14,087 nucleotides of DNA from the NCBI GenBank assembly GCA_002393705.1, contig DGTH01000164.1, forward strand, positions 1,060 to 15,146. The letters run 5' to 3'. The DNA is from Prevotella sp. UBA4341 (GTDB lineage: Bacteria > Bacteroidota > Bacteroidia > Bacteroidales > Bacteroidaceae). A model generated the notes under the pieces. That model did not search any database. It was not told where the DNA came from and saw only the letters and a list, made by a program, of their open reading frames with translations. Each line of letters starts with the position of its first letter. Within the stretch, counting starts at the first letter, position 1. Made by a program: the position numbers and the translations under genes. Below are positions 6,901 to 13,728 of the stretch, one piece after another.

Positions 6901-9900
6901 ACGCTCGATGTTCACCGTGAAGGGCAGCACGTCAGGCACTTGGAAGTTGAAGTTGTCGAACGCCTTGCCCGAGTCTTTCATCTCAATGCCCTGCGCGCTG
7001 GCATCGTCGTCTATCTGCTTGAGATCCATCGCTCCCGGCGAAAGTTCCAGATTGTTTTCCTCCGAGAGAGCCAGCAAATCCATTGTATTATTCTGCAACG
7101 TGGGTAGTTCGGCCAGTGTTTCGTTGCCATACTTCAGCAGGGGTCGCGCCGTGGCGCCCTGCGCAAGCTGCTCAACCAGATTGAAGTCGAAGAAACAGTG
7201 GTCGGAGCTGAAGGAGGGGAAGTCGGCTTTGCTGATGTGTTTGACACTGGCAGGCGCGAGTTGCAGGGCTCCGTCGGCACTTTGCAGTCTCAGGCTGTTG
7301 GCGTCGAAAGAGTCGCTGCAGGCCATCACGCCCGTCAGGTGGGCATATTTTCGGCCACTCCAGCCCTCGCTGCCAAACTTGGCATCCTCTACATTCTTCG
7401 TCACCGTCTCGTAGTCAGCACTCTCCGAGTATTCCACAAAGTCGCCCCTTTCCATTGTCAGAAGGTTGATGCGATCAATCAGTGCATTCATCTGCCCGTC
7501 TTTTACGTTGCCGTTGCGCGTCAGTGTCTCCAGCGTCATGTCGTTCACCCGCTGGTCACTCTGTCTGAGCACGATGGTGTGGCGGCGCATCTTGCCACGG
7601 CACTCATCGCTGGTGTAGGGGTAGTTCCACAGATACATGGTGCTGAGCACGGGCTGATAGCCCGGAGCCACCACCTCGATAAGTTGGGCAAACTGGTTAG
7701 GGTCGGTAGAGATGGCGTAACCACCCATCACGTTATCATAATCCACCGTGCCGCCTTCGCCTTGTCTGCTCAACGCATTATCAACACAGGCGAAATTCAC
7801 CGTGGCGTCTGTCACGGGTTCGCCCTGACTGTCCACCACCTCCACAAGCGTGGCACCGCTGTTCAACTCGTCCCACCGCAAGAACGCCCAGCCGCTCTTG
7901 CTCGTCCATTGAGGAGAAGCTTGCCTACCGCGACGATTGAAGTCCAACTCAGGCTTCACGTCGAAGCGCAAAGGCTTGATCCATTCGGAGTTGACGATGG
8001 GAATCATGCGTTCTTTCTCCACATATAATAGGGCATATTCGGGAACATTCAGATAGAAAGACGGCTCGTCCGCATAGATGCAAGCCGAGATGTCCCGATA
8101 ATTGCGATTCTCGCCAGCCGCCACCTTGTGAGCCGTTCCCCCACACGTATAGACCAGTTCGTATGGAGGCATCGACCATTTCCATCCGCTAAACTTCACG
8201 CTATAGAAGTTCTTGAGGTCAGCATTCACAAAGGTGTTGTCATATCGCTTGCCGTAGTCGGGGAACTCCACTATCACGTGATATGTACGTCCGTCAGCAG
8301 GCGGAAAGAAGTTAAACTTGCCGTTGAAGTTCGTCAACTGCTGAATCACCTTGTCCTCACACGTGAGCGTGACCGTAGCACCGCCCATGGCGTTGTCTTC
8401 CACCATGAAGTCGGTTGACATCTGTGCGACCAATGGCCACAAGTTGTCAATGTAGCCAGCCTGAGCCACCTGCTGGATTTGTTCCCTGTTGTCGAACACG
8501 CGGTCGCCCGATTCGTACACATCGTTCACCTTGTATCTAATATGCTCTGCCGGGTCACAATAATAGATATAGGCTACAAAACTTTCATAACGTTCCATCA
8601 CTTCGTCAGGGTCGTAACTGCGTTGTGCCAAGGTATAGAGGTGCAAATCAGCACCGTGGCTACCTTCCCCCTCGTTCCAGAAGCCGCTTAGGTCGGGGGC
8701 GACAGTAATGTTGGCCGTTACGTAGTGGCCGTTCTCTTGCAGCGTGAGCCATTTTGGCACAGGGTCGCCGCTCGTGTTTGAGTAGGTCTCCTTCAGCCCC
8801 AGTTCGGGTATCTCATAGCCCACAGTGAATCCCTTGCGGGGCAGATACATCACCTCAGAACTGAGCGTGACGGGCTTTACGGCCGTGTATCCGCTTACCG
8901 AGTGGGCATAGTCGCCAAACGAGATTTTCCTTAGACTGGGTGTCAGCGAGGCCTTGGCCTCTACGGTGGCCGTCTGGCCCTGCTCGTTCCGCATAGGCAG
9001 GAGAATCTGTGCCGTGAGGATGGTCTGCCCTATCTCCTCGTCGGTAGTAGCGTTGGGCAGTTCATCGGTGAATCCGAAGGGCAGGTCATAGAGATAACTG
9101 TTCTGCCAGTCGGTCTTATGGCGCTTCAACTGGCTGAACTTGTACTGTTCCGTTTTGGTGGTTCCGTTGGCGTGCGTGTAGTTGACCGTCACCTTGTCGT
9201 CCACCACAGTCCAGTCGTCGGCCATTTCGAGCCCGAACTGCAACAGGGGGAAGTTGGTAGATGCCTCGTAGGTGTTGGCCACGTACTTGCCGAAAGGCGG
9301 AGCCGACTGCACATGATAGGTGCGCGAGGCCGACACGCCGCTGGGCAGGGTGGCCGTTAGGGTGAAGGTGCCGCTGCCCGTGCCCGGGTCAAGGAAGAAG
9401 CCACGCTCGGCCCACCCTTCGATCTCGGCATCGGCCCCACCGCTGTTGGTCACGCTGTAGCTGACGGCGCTGGCATCGGTGGCGTTGGCCGGCAGGGTGC
9501 TGATGTGGAGCGGGTATTCTCTGTTGATGGCACTGCCCCAGCGGTCTTTCTCCAACGAAATGGTGGCGCCGTCGGCAGGCAAACCTTCGAAGACGATCTG
9601 CTGGGCTGCCACGGCGGTAGCCGCCTCTGGCTGAACGGTCACGGCAAACGAGCCACTGCTCCCGATGGCCAGCTTGGGGAAGTAGCCACCTTCCTTCAGT
9701 GGGCCGAAATCGACATTCACCACCCGTTCGGTGGTTACCGTGGGCATAGTCACTCGTAGGGTGAGCTGCCCTGTGGCTTCGTCGAAAGAGGCCTGACGCG
9801 GTGCCAGGCTCTCGCCCTCGTCGAGGGTCACGCCAAAGGAGTTCATGAAGTTCTCTTGCTGGGCGCGCTTCACCAGTTGCCAGTTGTCCATCGTGGCCGT

Positions 9901-10956
9901 GAGGGTGAGCGTCTCGCCGCTCTTGGCCGTGGTCTTGTCTATGCTGACATTGGAGAAATGGGGCAGGAACTTCTGCCTTTCTACCAGTACCTGGAAGCCT
10001 GCCGCATTCTCGGGCAGGTCGGTCTGTGAGTAGAAGAGGTACTTCAGGGCGCCGTCGGCGGGGTTGGCCACTTCGAAGGGTCCCAACTCACGGGTCGGAT
10101 AGACCGTCGCCATCGTGGCCGTAGAAGTGCGGTTGTTGTAGGTGTCGTCGAAGTAGGTGTGCATGAACTCGTCGTCCTGCGGATGGTAAAGGTAGTAAGC
10201 CTTGCTGCACACAGAGCCTGCGTTGAGAGGCGTGAGCTCCAGCTGGCGAGTGCGGGCCTGCCCGTAGTCGTCGGCATCGGGAGCCAGGGTGCTGTGGTCG
10301 GCATAGCGAGCTTCAAGCACATAGCGGCTTCCCTCCGTCACGCGAACGTCGGTGGGCAGCTCTACGGTCAGCAACACGTACTCGCCCCAGTAGTTGAGGG
10401 TCTGCCAACGGCTGCTGAAACCATATGTGTTTTGTATGACTTCCAACTGCGTCGCTAACTCTGACTGTGCTGGTTCTGCCGCCCGCGTGCGGTTGATGTT
10501 GAGCAGCAGCACCTGGTAGGCAGCGTCAGCGTGCAAGCAGTCCGACACGGAGAAGACCCCAGGCAGGAGGCCGCTCCAGGAGTCCTGCGAATACACCGTC
10601 AGGCTGATGGTCTTGCTCGTCTCGCCAGGAGTAAAGGTGACGATTGTCTCGTCGAACGAGATGAGGTTCTTCAGCGTGATGCTGGCCGTACGCTGGGCCG
10701 TAGTGCCTTGCGGACGGCTGAGTGTCACGCTGAAACTCGTTTCGTCAGCTCCCGCGCTACCTGCGTCAATGACATAGATGTTAGGGTCCTTCGGGTCGGC
10801 CTGACCGCCCGTAAAGGTGATGACGTCTCCCGTCTGCGCCAGCACTGTGGCTGACACCACGAGCGACAGCATCAAGCTCAGCCAGCGGCTCAGCGGCCTG
10901 CTGTCGTCATGCTGTTTCCTTGTTAGGAAGGAAAATAGAATCTGGTTCGTTCTCAT
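3922..10956 (-). CDS. Giant secreted multidomain protein ending in a type I dockerin
   Basis: 2344 residues with no enzyme domain recognised, so probably a structural, adhesive or binding surface protein. The start has a long polar region and then a signal-peptide core (LSLMLSLVVSATVLAQT, to about 42). Visible in order: a Calx-beta-like domain at about 43-155 (FSVTLSRP, IVTFTPGETSKTISL); several Ig-like segments to about 800; carboxypeptidase-regulatory-like beta segments near 855-925 and 1030-1115 (GEPVTDATVNF); an Ala/Gly-rich beta region at about 1445-1570; a possible beta-propeller at about 1625-1810 (AVAIWQQG, SLMLSRYDGTYWS); and CARDB-like domains near 2040-2100 and 2145-2250. A basic linker (ARRKPLAARPRR) lies near 2120, and a two-repeat dockerin at 2265-2324 is followed by a short Gln-rich tail. 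No T9SS-type tail is seen, so attachment may depend on the dockerin. It is divergent from an AraC-type membrane regulator and heads an apparent operon with the cohesin-like and small genes. Confidence 0.88.
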   Translation of the reverse strand: MRTNQILFSFLTRKQHDDSRPLSRWLSLMLSLVVSATVLAQTGDVITFTGGQADPKDPNIYVIDAGSAGADETSFSVTLSRPQGTTAQRTASITLKNLISFDETIVTFTPGETSKTISLTVYSQDSWSGLLPGVFSVSDCLHADAAYQVLLLNINRTRAAEPAQSELATQLEVIQNTYGFSSRWQTLNYWGEYVLLTVELPTDVRVTEGSRYVLEARYADHSTLAPDADDYGQARTRQLELTPLNAGSVCSKAYYLYHPQDDEFMHTYFDDTYNNRTSTATMATVYPTRELGPFEVANPADGALKYLFYSQTDLPENAAGFQVLVERQKFLPHFSNVSIDKTTAKSGETLTLTATMDNWQLVKRAQQENFMNSFGVTLDEGESLAPRQASFDEATGQLTLRVTMPTVTTERVVNVDFGPLKEGGYFPKLAIGSSGSFAVTVQPEAATAVAAQQIVFEGLPADGATISLEKDRWGSAINREYPLHISTLPANATDASAVSYSVTNSGGADAEIEGWAERGFFLDPGTGSGTFTLTATLPSGVSASRTYHVQSAPPFGKYVANTYEASTNFPLLQFGLEMADDWTVVDDKVTVNYTHANGTTKTEQYKFSQLKRHKTDWQNSYLYDLPFGFTDELPNATTDEEIGQTILTAQILLPMRNEQGQTATVEAKASLTPSLRKISFGDYAHSVSGYTAVKPVTLSSEVMYLPRKGFTVGYEIPELGLKETYSNTSGDPVPKWLTLQENGHYVTANITVAPDLSGFWNEGEGSHGADLHLYTLAQRSYDPDEVMERYESFVAYIYYCDPAEHIRYKVNDVYESGDRVFDNREQIQQVAQAGYIDNLWPLVAQMSTDFMVEDNAMGGATVTLTCEDKVIQQLTNFNGKFNFFPPADGRTYHVIVEFPDYGKRYDNTFVNADLKNFYSVKFSGWKWSMPPYELVYTCGGTAHKVAAGENRNYRDISACIYADEPSFYLNVPEYALLYVEKERMIPIVNSEWIKPLRFDVKPELDFNRRGRQASPQWTSKSGWAFLRWDELNSGATLVEVVDSQGEPVTDATVNFACVDNALSRQGEGGTVDYDNVMGGYAISTDPNQFAQLIEVVAPGYQPVLSTMYLWNYPYTSDECRGKMRRHTIVLRQSDQRVNDMTLETLTRNGNVKDGQMNALIDRINLLTMERGDFVEYSESADYETVTKNVEDAKFGSEGWSGRKYAHLTGVMACSDSFDANSLRLQSADGALQLAPASVKHISKADFPSFSSDHCFFDFNLVEQLAQGATARPLLKYGNETLAELPTLQNNTMDLLALSEENNLELSPGAMDLKQIDDDASAQGIEMKDSGKAFDNFNFQVPDVLPFTVNIERQGEYFLVRAVCEANFLPGGPLTDALDGLNDLQYFDEQFQACMDAVNSAHKLDDDFFDDIPRWPSAFVGVRGFLSGIGHYNRDTKKLDINFYDGGLTLEASAAASANVSFFIGGFGVSLDAKIATTMAVINRAAAQGNVGALPKIDFQFDTQCRIKMCAWAYGGIDIWIAKAVAGVRGGASFDAQTRTVIPTWGGEVKTGFKTSVRAAMEAYAEARFLFYKKRKSWTLFDVEKTYLFPNSSANPFHPSFGESIFSYSKKRVTSDYKRMKRKVIADLGTPIINNVSGMAQPTYLGNGSELLFYNLKTPGNYNDDRLQVLSGGSKSDLVDTSVDAPMYDFSAARASGIDVVAFEQVSETINKNTLEALEENDQVKDISEKTEVYVAVRKDGGAWQTEQVGTYWGNACVMPAVAAQNDGKAVAIWQQGKARFNTEGDRYIDGSLMLSRYDGTYWSYPIEIKRLHRRSVPADYQVTMKNDSVLVMMTLKQDVDNAEKQAQLIYINVSADDKVREHYTLNAGAKPQMVNVNGANLVGYIRTNEQGRDIELNTVNMKGEPTGKLTGFLGMENRTVNDFRLIVDNEATDLSDVALLWTQSDQESTDNGNGTIDVKIKNRIYASKLCSNDGQLYFSAPVEIATMPDDVSLVSMDGYLAGLDMKVAYCVSDENDGSAVMETPVAFTNAIDHKINYNPYDVSNEQQVPVTITVVNNGFEPIRSIDVTMNGEATTHEVMVMPQESTELAANYAISDGFDGSISYNVTANFTPANSNALKARRKPLAARPRRIQQSGTQFNVRQIDMALKVLSKKTDSTTGVTTIVAEVNNASLLPLAPDMTVTAGLYATPLATEAVGSVVTLSAADLYDASAEQKNKVKIVTLTAQQPDFDQMLYLRTTPMLDDETLKDVHPANNVLPVRLPGKFLLGDVNVNKRIDIGDAVCIVNHMVSKSNSVFEAKAADLNGNGQIDIGDAVCIVNQLVGKATAPAQQQLPIEMTDGQEPQ
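3985..4164 (-). other. Type I dockerin domain at the end of the giant protein
   Basis: Two calcium-loop repeats are seen. In the first (GDVNVNKRIDIGD) the ligands are Asp2269, Asn2271, Asn2273, Asp2277 and Asp2280; in the second (ADLNGNGQIDIGD) they are Asp2302, Asn2304, Asn2306, Asp2310 and Asp2313. Both are followed by the same helix AVCIVN. The DNA repeat behind this is at 4001-4033 and 4100-4132, differing at 3 of 33 positions. Dockerins bind cohesins in cellulosomes; in Bacteroidetes their partners are largely unknown. Confidence 0.9.
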
Positions 10957-11000
10957 AATTGGTATATGTTTTATGGTTTGTCTTTGCTGCTTTAACCCTG

Positions 11001-11008
11001 CAAAGATA
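11001..11008 (-). promoter_or_regulatory. Predicted -7 box of the giant-protein operon
   Basis: The minus strand reads TATCTTTG, an exact match to the Bacteroidetes TAnnTTTG box, about 45 bp before the ATG at 10956. The -33 element is weak (TGG rather than TTG about 20 nt upstream), which would fit a promoter needing an activator. Confidence 0.6.
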
Positions 11009-11039
11009 GTGTTTTTGGCGCGTCAGGCCATGAAATAAA

Positions 11040-11075
11040 GTGTGGAGTTTTAGTGCTTTCACCAAAACTCCACAC
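11040..11075. repeat. Long hairpin in the divergent intergenic region
   Basis: A perfect 12-bp inverted repeat, GTGTGGAGTTTT (11040-11051) and AAAACTCCACAC (11064-11075), continues after one mismatch with three more pairs, leaving a CTTT loop. It lies between the two opposed -7 boxes and upstream of both. A degenerate half-copy (AAACTCTACA, 11087-11096) follows, itself part of a 5-bp dyad ending at 11100. It could be an operator for the neighbouring AraC-type regulator or a dispersed palindromic repeat. It is not a good terminator, since no gene converges here. Confidence 0.7.
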
Positions 11076-11106
11076 CTACACATGCTAAACTCTACAGTTT
11101 TTTCCT

Positions 11107-11114
11107 TACCTTTG
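11107..11114 (+). promoter_or_regulatory. Predicted -7 box of the first AraC-type regulator
   Basis: TACCTTTG matches the Bacteroidetes TAnnTTTG box exactly. The ATG at 11140 lies 25 bp downstream, implying a short leader of about 20 nt. No good TTG element is seen at the expected -33 position. Confidence 0.6.
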
Positions 11115-11139
11115 CACCATAAAAGTTCACATATTGACG

Positions 11140-12222
11140 ATGACAGACCAACTTTTCTTCGACGCCATGCTGGCAGCATCAGGCAGCATGATTGTGACGG
11201 GCCTCATTCTGGCCACCATCAAAACACGCCAGAACGAGCGGGCCGCCAAGTTCCACCTAGCGAAATATGCGCTTACCGTAGCCGTCATTACGCTCGGCCT
11301 GCTGAACCTTGTGCAGATAAGCTTCGACCCCGAAGGCGACATCAGCTACTTAGGCAGCTGTCTGGCTCTGGCCATGAGCTACCTGCAAGCCATGCTCTTC
11401 ACCATGGCCGTGCTCGTGCTCATCAGGCCTGAAGAGGTGACTCTCAGGCGCGTGCTGTGGCAGCTGGCGGCCATCGCCGTGGCCGACGCCGCGCTCGTGG
11501 GCGCCTTCTTCCTGCTGCCGCAACAGGTGTTCTTCTACGTCTATGAACTTATGGTGCTGCTCTACCTCGTGCTGCTCTTCTTCTACACGCGCTGGTACCT
11601 GCGCTGCCACCGGCAGTTCAAAGCGCAGATTTCGGCCTATTACGAAGAGGAGGAGATAGAGCGCTCGCTGCGCTGGCTGGGCCTGCTGTTCTGGGCTGCG
11701 TTGGCCGTAGGCCTGCTCACGCTGCTCATGGTGCTGGGCAACAGGGCCGTCGCCGTGGGCTTGACGCTGCTGCTGGCCCTCTACTACGCCTTCCTGGCAG
11801 CCAGCTTCATCAACTATCAGCTCAGCTCCACCATCATTCTGCCCGCGCTACAGAAGCAGCCCGCCCCTGACCCCGTAGCACCCGTCAGCACTGGCGACCC
11901 GCACCCCGACCGCCTCGTAGCCTGGATAGAGCGGGGGGGATACTTGGAGACCGACAAGGCCGTCGAAGTTATAGCCCTGGAGTTGGACATGAACCTGGCG
12001 CAGTTTCACGCTTATTTCAGCAAGGTCGTAGGCGAGGACTTCCGCACGTGGCGCGTGCGTAAGCGCATAGAACACGCACAACAGCTGCTCAGGGAGCACC
12101 CCGACTGGACCATGATGCGCATAGCTCAGGCCTCGGGCTTCAACGACCGCAGCTACTTCTACCAGCAGTTCCTGCGCTGTACGGGGCAGACCGTCAGCAA
12201 CTACCGCGCTACGCTATCGTGA
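11140..12222 (+). CDS. Membrane-anchored AraC-family transcriptional regulator
   Basis: 360 residues when started at the ATG at 11140; a TTG two codons earlier (11134) is also in frame but less likely. The N-terminal half has about seven hydrophobic helices (roughly 5-27, 40-62, 70-95, 105-127, 128-150, 178-198 and 200-222), with a charged stretch (YEEEEIERS) before the sixth. The C-terminal 100 residues form an AraC double HTH: AVEVIALELDMNLAQFHAYFSKVVG, then MMRIAQASGFNDRSYF and a final G-x-x-x-x-x-YR. This architecture suggests a one-component sensor that reads a membrane or periplasmic signal and binds DNA from the membrane; the ligand is unknown. It is divergent from the giant dockerin-protein operon and shares its intergenic region, so it may control that operon and itself. 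The next gene encodes a regulator of the same layout but clearly different sequence. Confidence 0.85.
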   Translation: MTDQLFFDAMLAASGSMIVTGLILATIKTRQNERAAKFHLAKYALTVAVITLGLLNLVQISFDPEGDISYLGSCLALAMSYLQAMLFTMAVLVLIRPEEVTLRRVLWQLAAIAVADAALVGAFFLLPQQVFFYVYELMVLLYLVLLFFYTRWYLRCHRQFKAQISAYYEEEEIERSLRWLGLLFWAALAVGLLTLLMVLGNRAVAVGLTLLLALYYAFLAASFINYQLSSTIILPALQKQPAPDPVAPVSTGDPHPDRLVAWIERGGYLETDKAVEVIALELDMNLAQFHAYFSKVVGEDFRTWRVRKRIEHAQQLLREHPDWTMMRIAQASGFNDRSYFYQQFLRCTGQTVSNYRATLS

Positions 12223-12252
12223 ACAAGTTGAAATTTGGAGTTTGGAGTCAAG

Positions 12253-12362
12253 TTTCTCCACCAGAGAAGTGCCGTTTCTCCACCAGAGAAGTGCCGTTTC
12301 TCCACCAGAGAAGTGCCGTTTCTCCATCAGAGAAGTGCCGTTTCTCCATCAGAGAAGTGGCA
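12253..12362. repeat. Five tandem copies of a 22-bp dyad unit
   Basis: Copies start at 12253, 12275, 12297, 12319 and 12341, and a sixth begins at 12363 but breaks after TTTCTC. Each unit contains TTCTC-N5-GAGAA followed by GTGCCG or a variant. Copies 1-3 are identical (loop CACCA), copies 4-5 have loop CATCA, and copy 5 ends GTGGCA, so divergence grows toward the right. GAGAA of one unit can also pair with TTCTC of the next, giving two exclusive folding registers. The 22-bp period is close to two helical turns. Confidence 0.92.
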
Positions 12363-12368
12363 TTTCTC

Positions 12369-12411
12369 TCCGCGTCAGTTCGCTTCTTTCAAATACATAA
12401 ACTGACGCGGA
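12369..12411. repeat. 12-bp inverted repeat with 19-nt loop
   Basis: TCCGCGTCAGTT (12369-12380) and AACTGACGCGGA (12400-12411) are perfect complements. No T-run follows on either strand, so it is a poor intrinsic terminator. A third partial copy, GCGTCAGTT, is at 12446-12454, supporting a recognition-site role over a structural one. Confidence 0.75.
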
Positions 12412-12540
12412 TTAAACCGTTGAAATACAATTAAATAGAAACTTTGCGTCAGTTTTCTGTGTTTTTTGAACTTTATTCTTGAATATTTGCAGGAAATCGG
12501 ATAATTGCGGGTAATAATGAAAAGAAAAAGACATTTTATT

Positions 12541-12570
12541 TTGCATTCTTCTCGGTTATTCGTACCTTTG
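12541..12570 (+). promoter_or_regulatory. Promoter of the second AraC-type regulator
   Basis: TTG at 12541-12543, then 19 nt, then TACCTTTG at 12563-12570: a near-ideal Bacteroidetes -33/-7 pair. Transcription should begin near 12576, just before the ATG at 12589. This excludes the longer open frame from 12505 as the real start. Confidence 0.8.
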
Positions 12571-12588
12571 CAGGAGAAAAAAACAGTG

Positions 12589-13728
12589 ATGTACGAGCAA
12601 ACGGTTCAAGAAGACACGCTCTTTATGATACTTTACGGAGCAGCGACCATGCTGTCAACGACAGCATGTTGCTATCTGCTGCTGCGCCAAGGCAACGCGT
12701 TTGCAGCCCACGTCAAGCCGCCGCTGCGGCTGCGCCGCTGGGCTGCATTGCTCTTTGCGATGATGACTTTGAGTCATCTCTGGTTTCTGCCGTTCTTCTT
12801 TCTTACCTCAGGCAGCGGCGCCATGCTACTGCTGCTGTTGGGCTCGCTGCTTGACAGCATGACGGTTTTCCCCTTGGCAATGGTGGTCCTGTTCGTTATG
12901 CTGCAAGACAGGCGTCGGCCGCTGTGGCCCGTCGGCGTGATGGTTAGTCCGCTCGTTGCGGGCTTAGCACTGTGTGTGTTCAGCCGTAGCCTTGAGTTTC
13001 TGCCCGTGTTGTACGGTTATCTCGTCTTGCTGGGCCTTGGTCTGGCGGGCTATATGGTTTTTGCCTTGCGACGCTACGGGCGCTGGCTGCGTGACAACTT
13101 TGCCGACCTGGAGCACAAGGAGGTGTGGCAGAGTTTCATGGTGCTGGGGGGCCTGCTGCTCATGTTCGGTGTCTATGCCGTCAGCACCAAGGGACGGGGC
13201 GGCGAGTACGTCCTGCAGTTGGGCGACATTGTGTTCGTCAGCTGTCTGTTGTGGAGGGTGGAAACGTTGAGCGACCTGAGTATCCCCCATTCGAAGAGCC
13301 TTGCTGAGGAGCCGGTGGCTTCCGAAGAGGGGTGGACAGGCGGCGCTGCGCCGAAGGGCCTGACCGACAACATCGGAGCCTTGCTGCAGCAGCACTGCAT
13401 AGAGACCCGGCTCTACCTGCAGCACGACCTGACGCTCGTGCAGCTTGCCAAGGCTGTGGGCACCAACCGCTTCTATCTGAGCCAGTACTTCTCCAGTCAG
13501 GGCATGAATTACAATGCCTATATCAACAGTCTCCGCGTCAGCCACTTCGTCCGGCTCTACCGAGAGGCGGCGGCAGGGGGGCACTCGGTAACCATTACGC
13601 AGTTGGCCCAGGAGAGCGGATTTAAGAGTTACAGCACCTTCAGCGATGCCTTCAAGCGCAAGACCGGACAGTCGGCAACGGCCTGGATTAAAGCTCAGCA
13701 AAAAGGGCAAGGGGACGGTGTAGAGTAA
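12589..13728 (+). CDS. Membrane-anchored AraC-family transcriptional regulator (second)
   Basis: 379 residues from the ATG at 12589; the frame is open back to 12505 but the promoter lies inside that extension. About seven hydrophobic helices are visible (roughly 10-33, 50-72, 78-105, 113-131, 136-157, 178-198 and 205-222). The loop RYGRWLRDNFADLEHKEVWQ before helix six and LLWRVETL after helix seven are features I recall in many Prevotella regulators of this kind. After an acidic linker, the last 100 residues form an AraC double HTH: LTLVQLAKAVGTNRFYLSQYF, then ITQLAQESGFKSYSTFSDAF and KRKTGQSATAW. Likely a one-component membrane sensor; the signal is unknown. Its stop codon is also the first triplet of a direct repeat that may be its own binding site, upstream of the amidohydrolase gene. 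Confidence 0.85.
   Translation: MYEQTVQEDTLFMILYGAATMLSTTACCYLLLRQGNAFAAHVKPPLRLRRWAALLFAMMTLSHLWFLPFFFLTSGSGAMLLLLLGSLLDSMTVFPLAMVVLFVMLQDRRRPLWPVGVMVSPLVAGLALCVFSRSLEFLPVLYGYLVLLGLGLAGYMVFALRRYGRWLRDNFADLEHKEVWQSFMVLGGLLLMFGVYAVSTKGRGGEYVLQLGDIVFVSCLLWRVETLSDLSIPHSKSLAEEPVASEEGWTGGAAPKGLTDNIGALLQQHCIETRLYLQHDLTLVQLAKAVGTNRFYLSQYFSSQGMNYNAYINSLRVSHFVRLYREAAAGGHSVTITQLAQESGFKSYSTFSDAFKRKTGQSATAWIKAQQKGQGDGVE

Larger units (their letters stand above)
12223..12588. other. Repeat-rich intergenic region between the two AraC-type genes
   Basis: 366 bp with no credible gene. In order it contains a heptad repeat (GTTGAAA, TTTGGAG, TTTGGAG at 12227-12247), five tandem 22-bp dyad units (12253-12362), a 12-bp inverted repeat (12369-12411), a further half-copy GCGTCAGTT (12446-12454), an AT-rich stretch and the promoter of the second regulator. 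An open frame at 12219-12434 crosses the 22-bp repeats and changes phase in each, giving no consistent peptide, so it is not called. Confidence 0.8.

Noticed and set aside
5446..8028. Open frames of about 280 codons on the + strand opposite the giant gene
   Set aside because: Same His/Val-rich shadow composition, no promoter or start context, while the minus-strand frame is continuous with recognisable domains.
12253..12362. CRISPR-like array
   Set aside because: The 22-bp units are directly abutting with no unique spacers, and no cas gene is present.
12369..12411. Intrinsic terminator for the first regulator
   Set aside because: The stem is good but the loop is 19 nt and no T-run follows on either strand.
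12219..12434. 71-codon frame after the first regulator
   Set aside because: It consists mostly of the 22-bp repeat read in changing phases, and lacks a promoter or a consistent peptide.
12482..12489. Second -7 box (AATATTTG) before the second regulator
   Set aside because: The first base does not match TAnnTTTG and the nearest upstream TTG is only 13 nt away, too close for a -33 element.
12505..12588. Upstream start of the second regulator
   Set aside because: The -33/-7 promoter pair lies inside this extension, so the message should begin after it; the extra residues (RKRHFILHSS...) also do not fit the family start.
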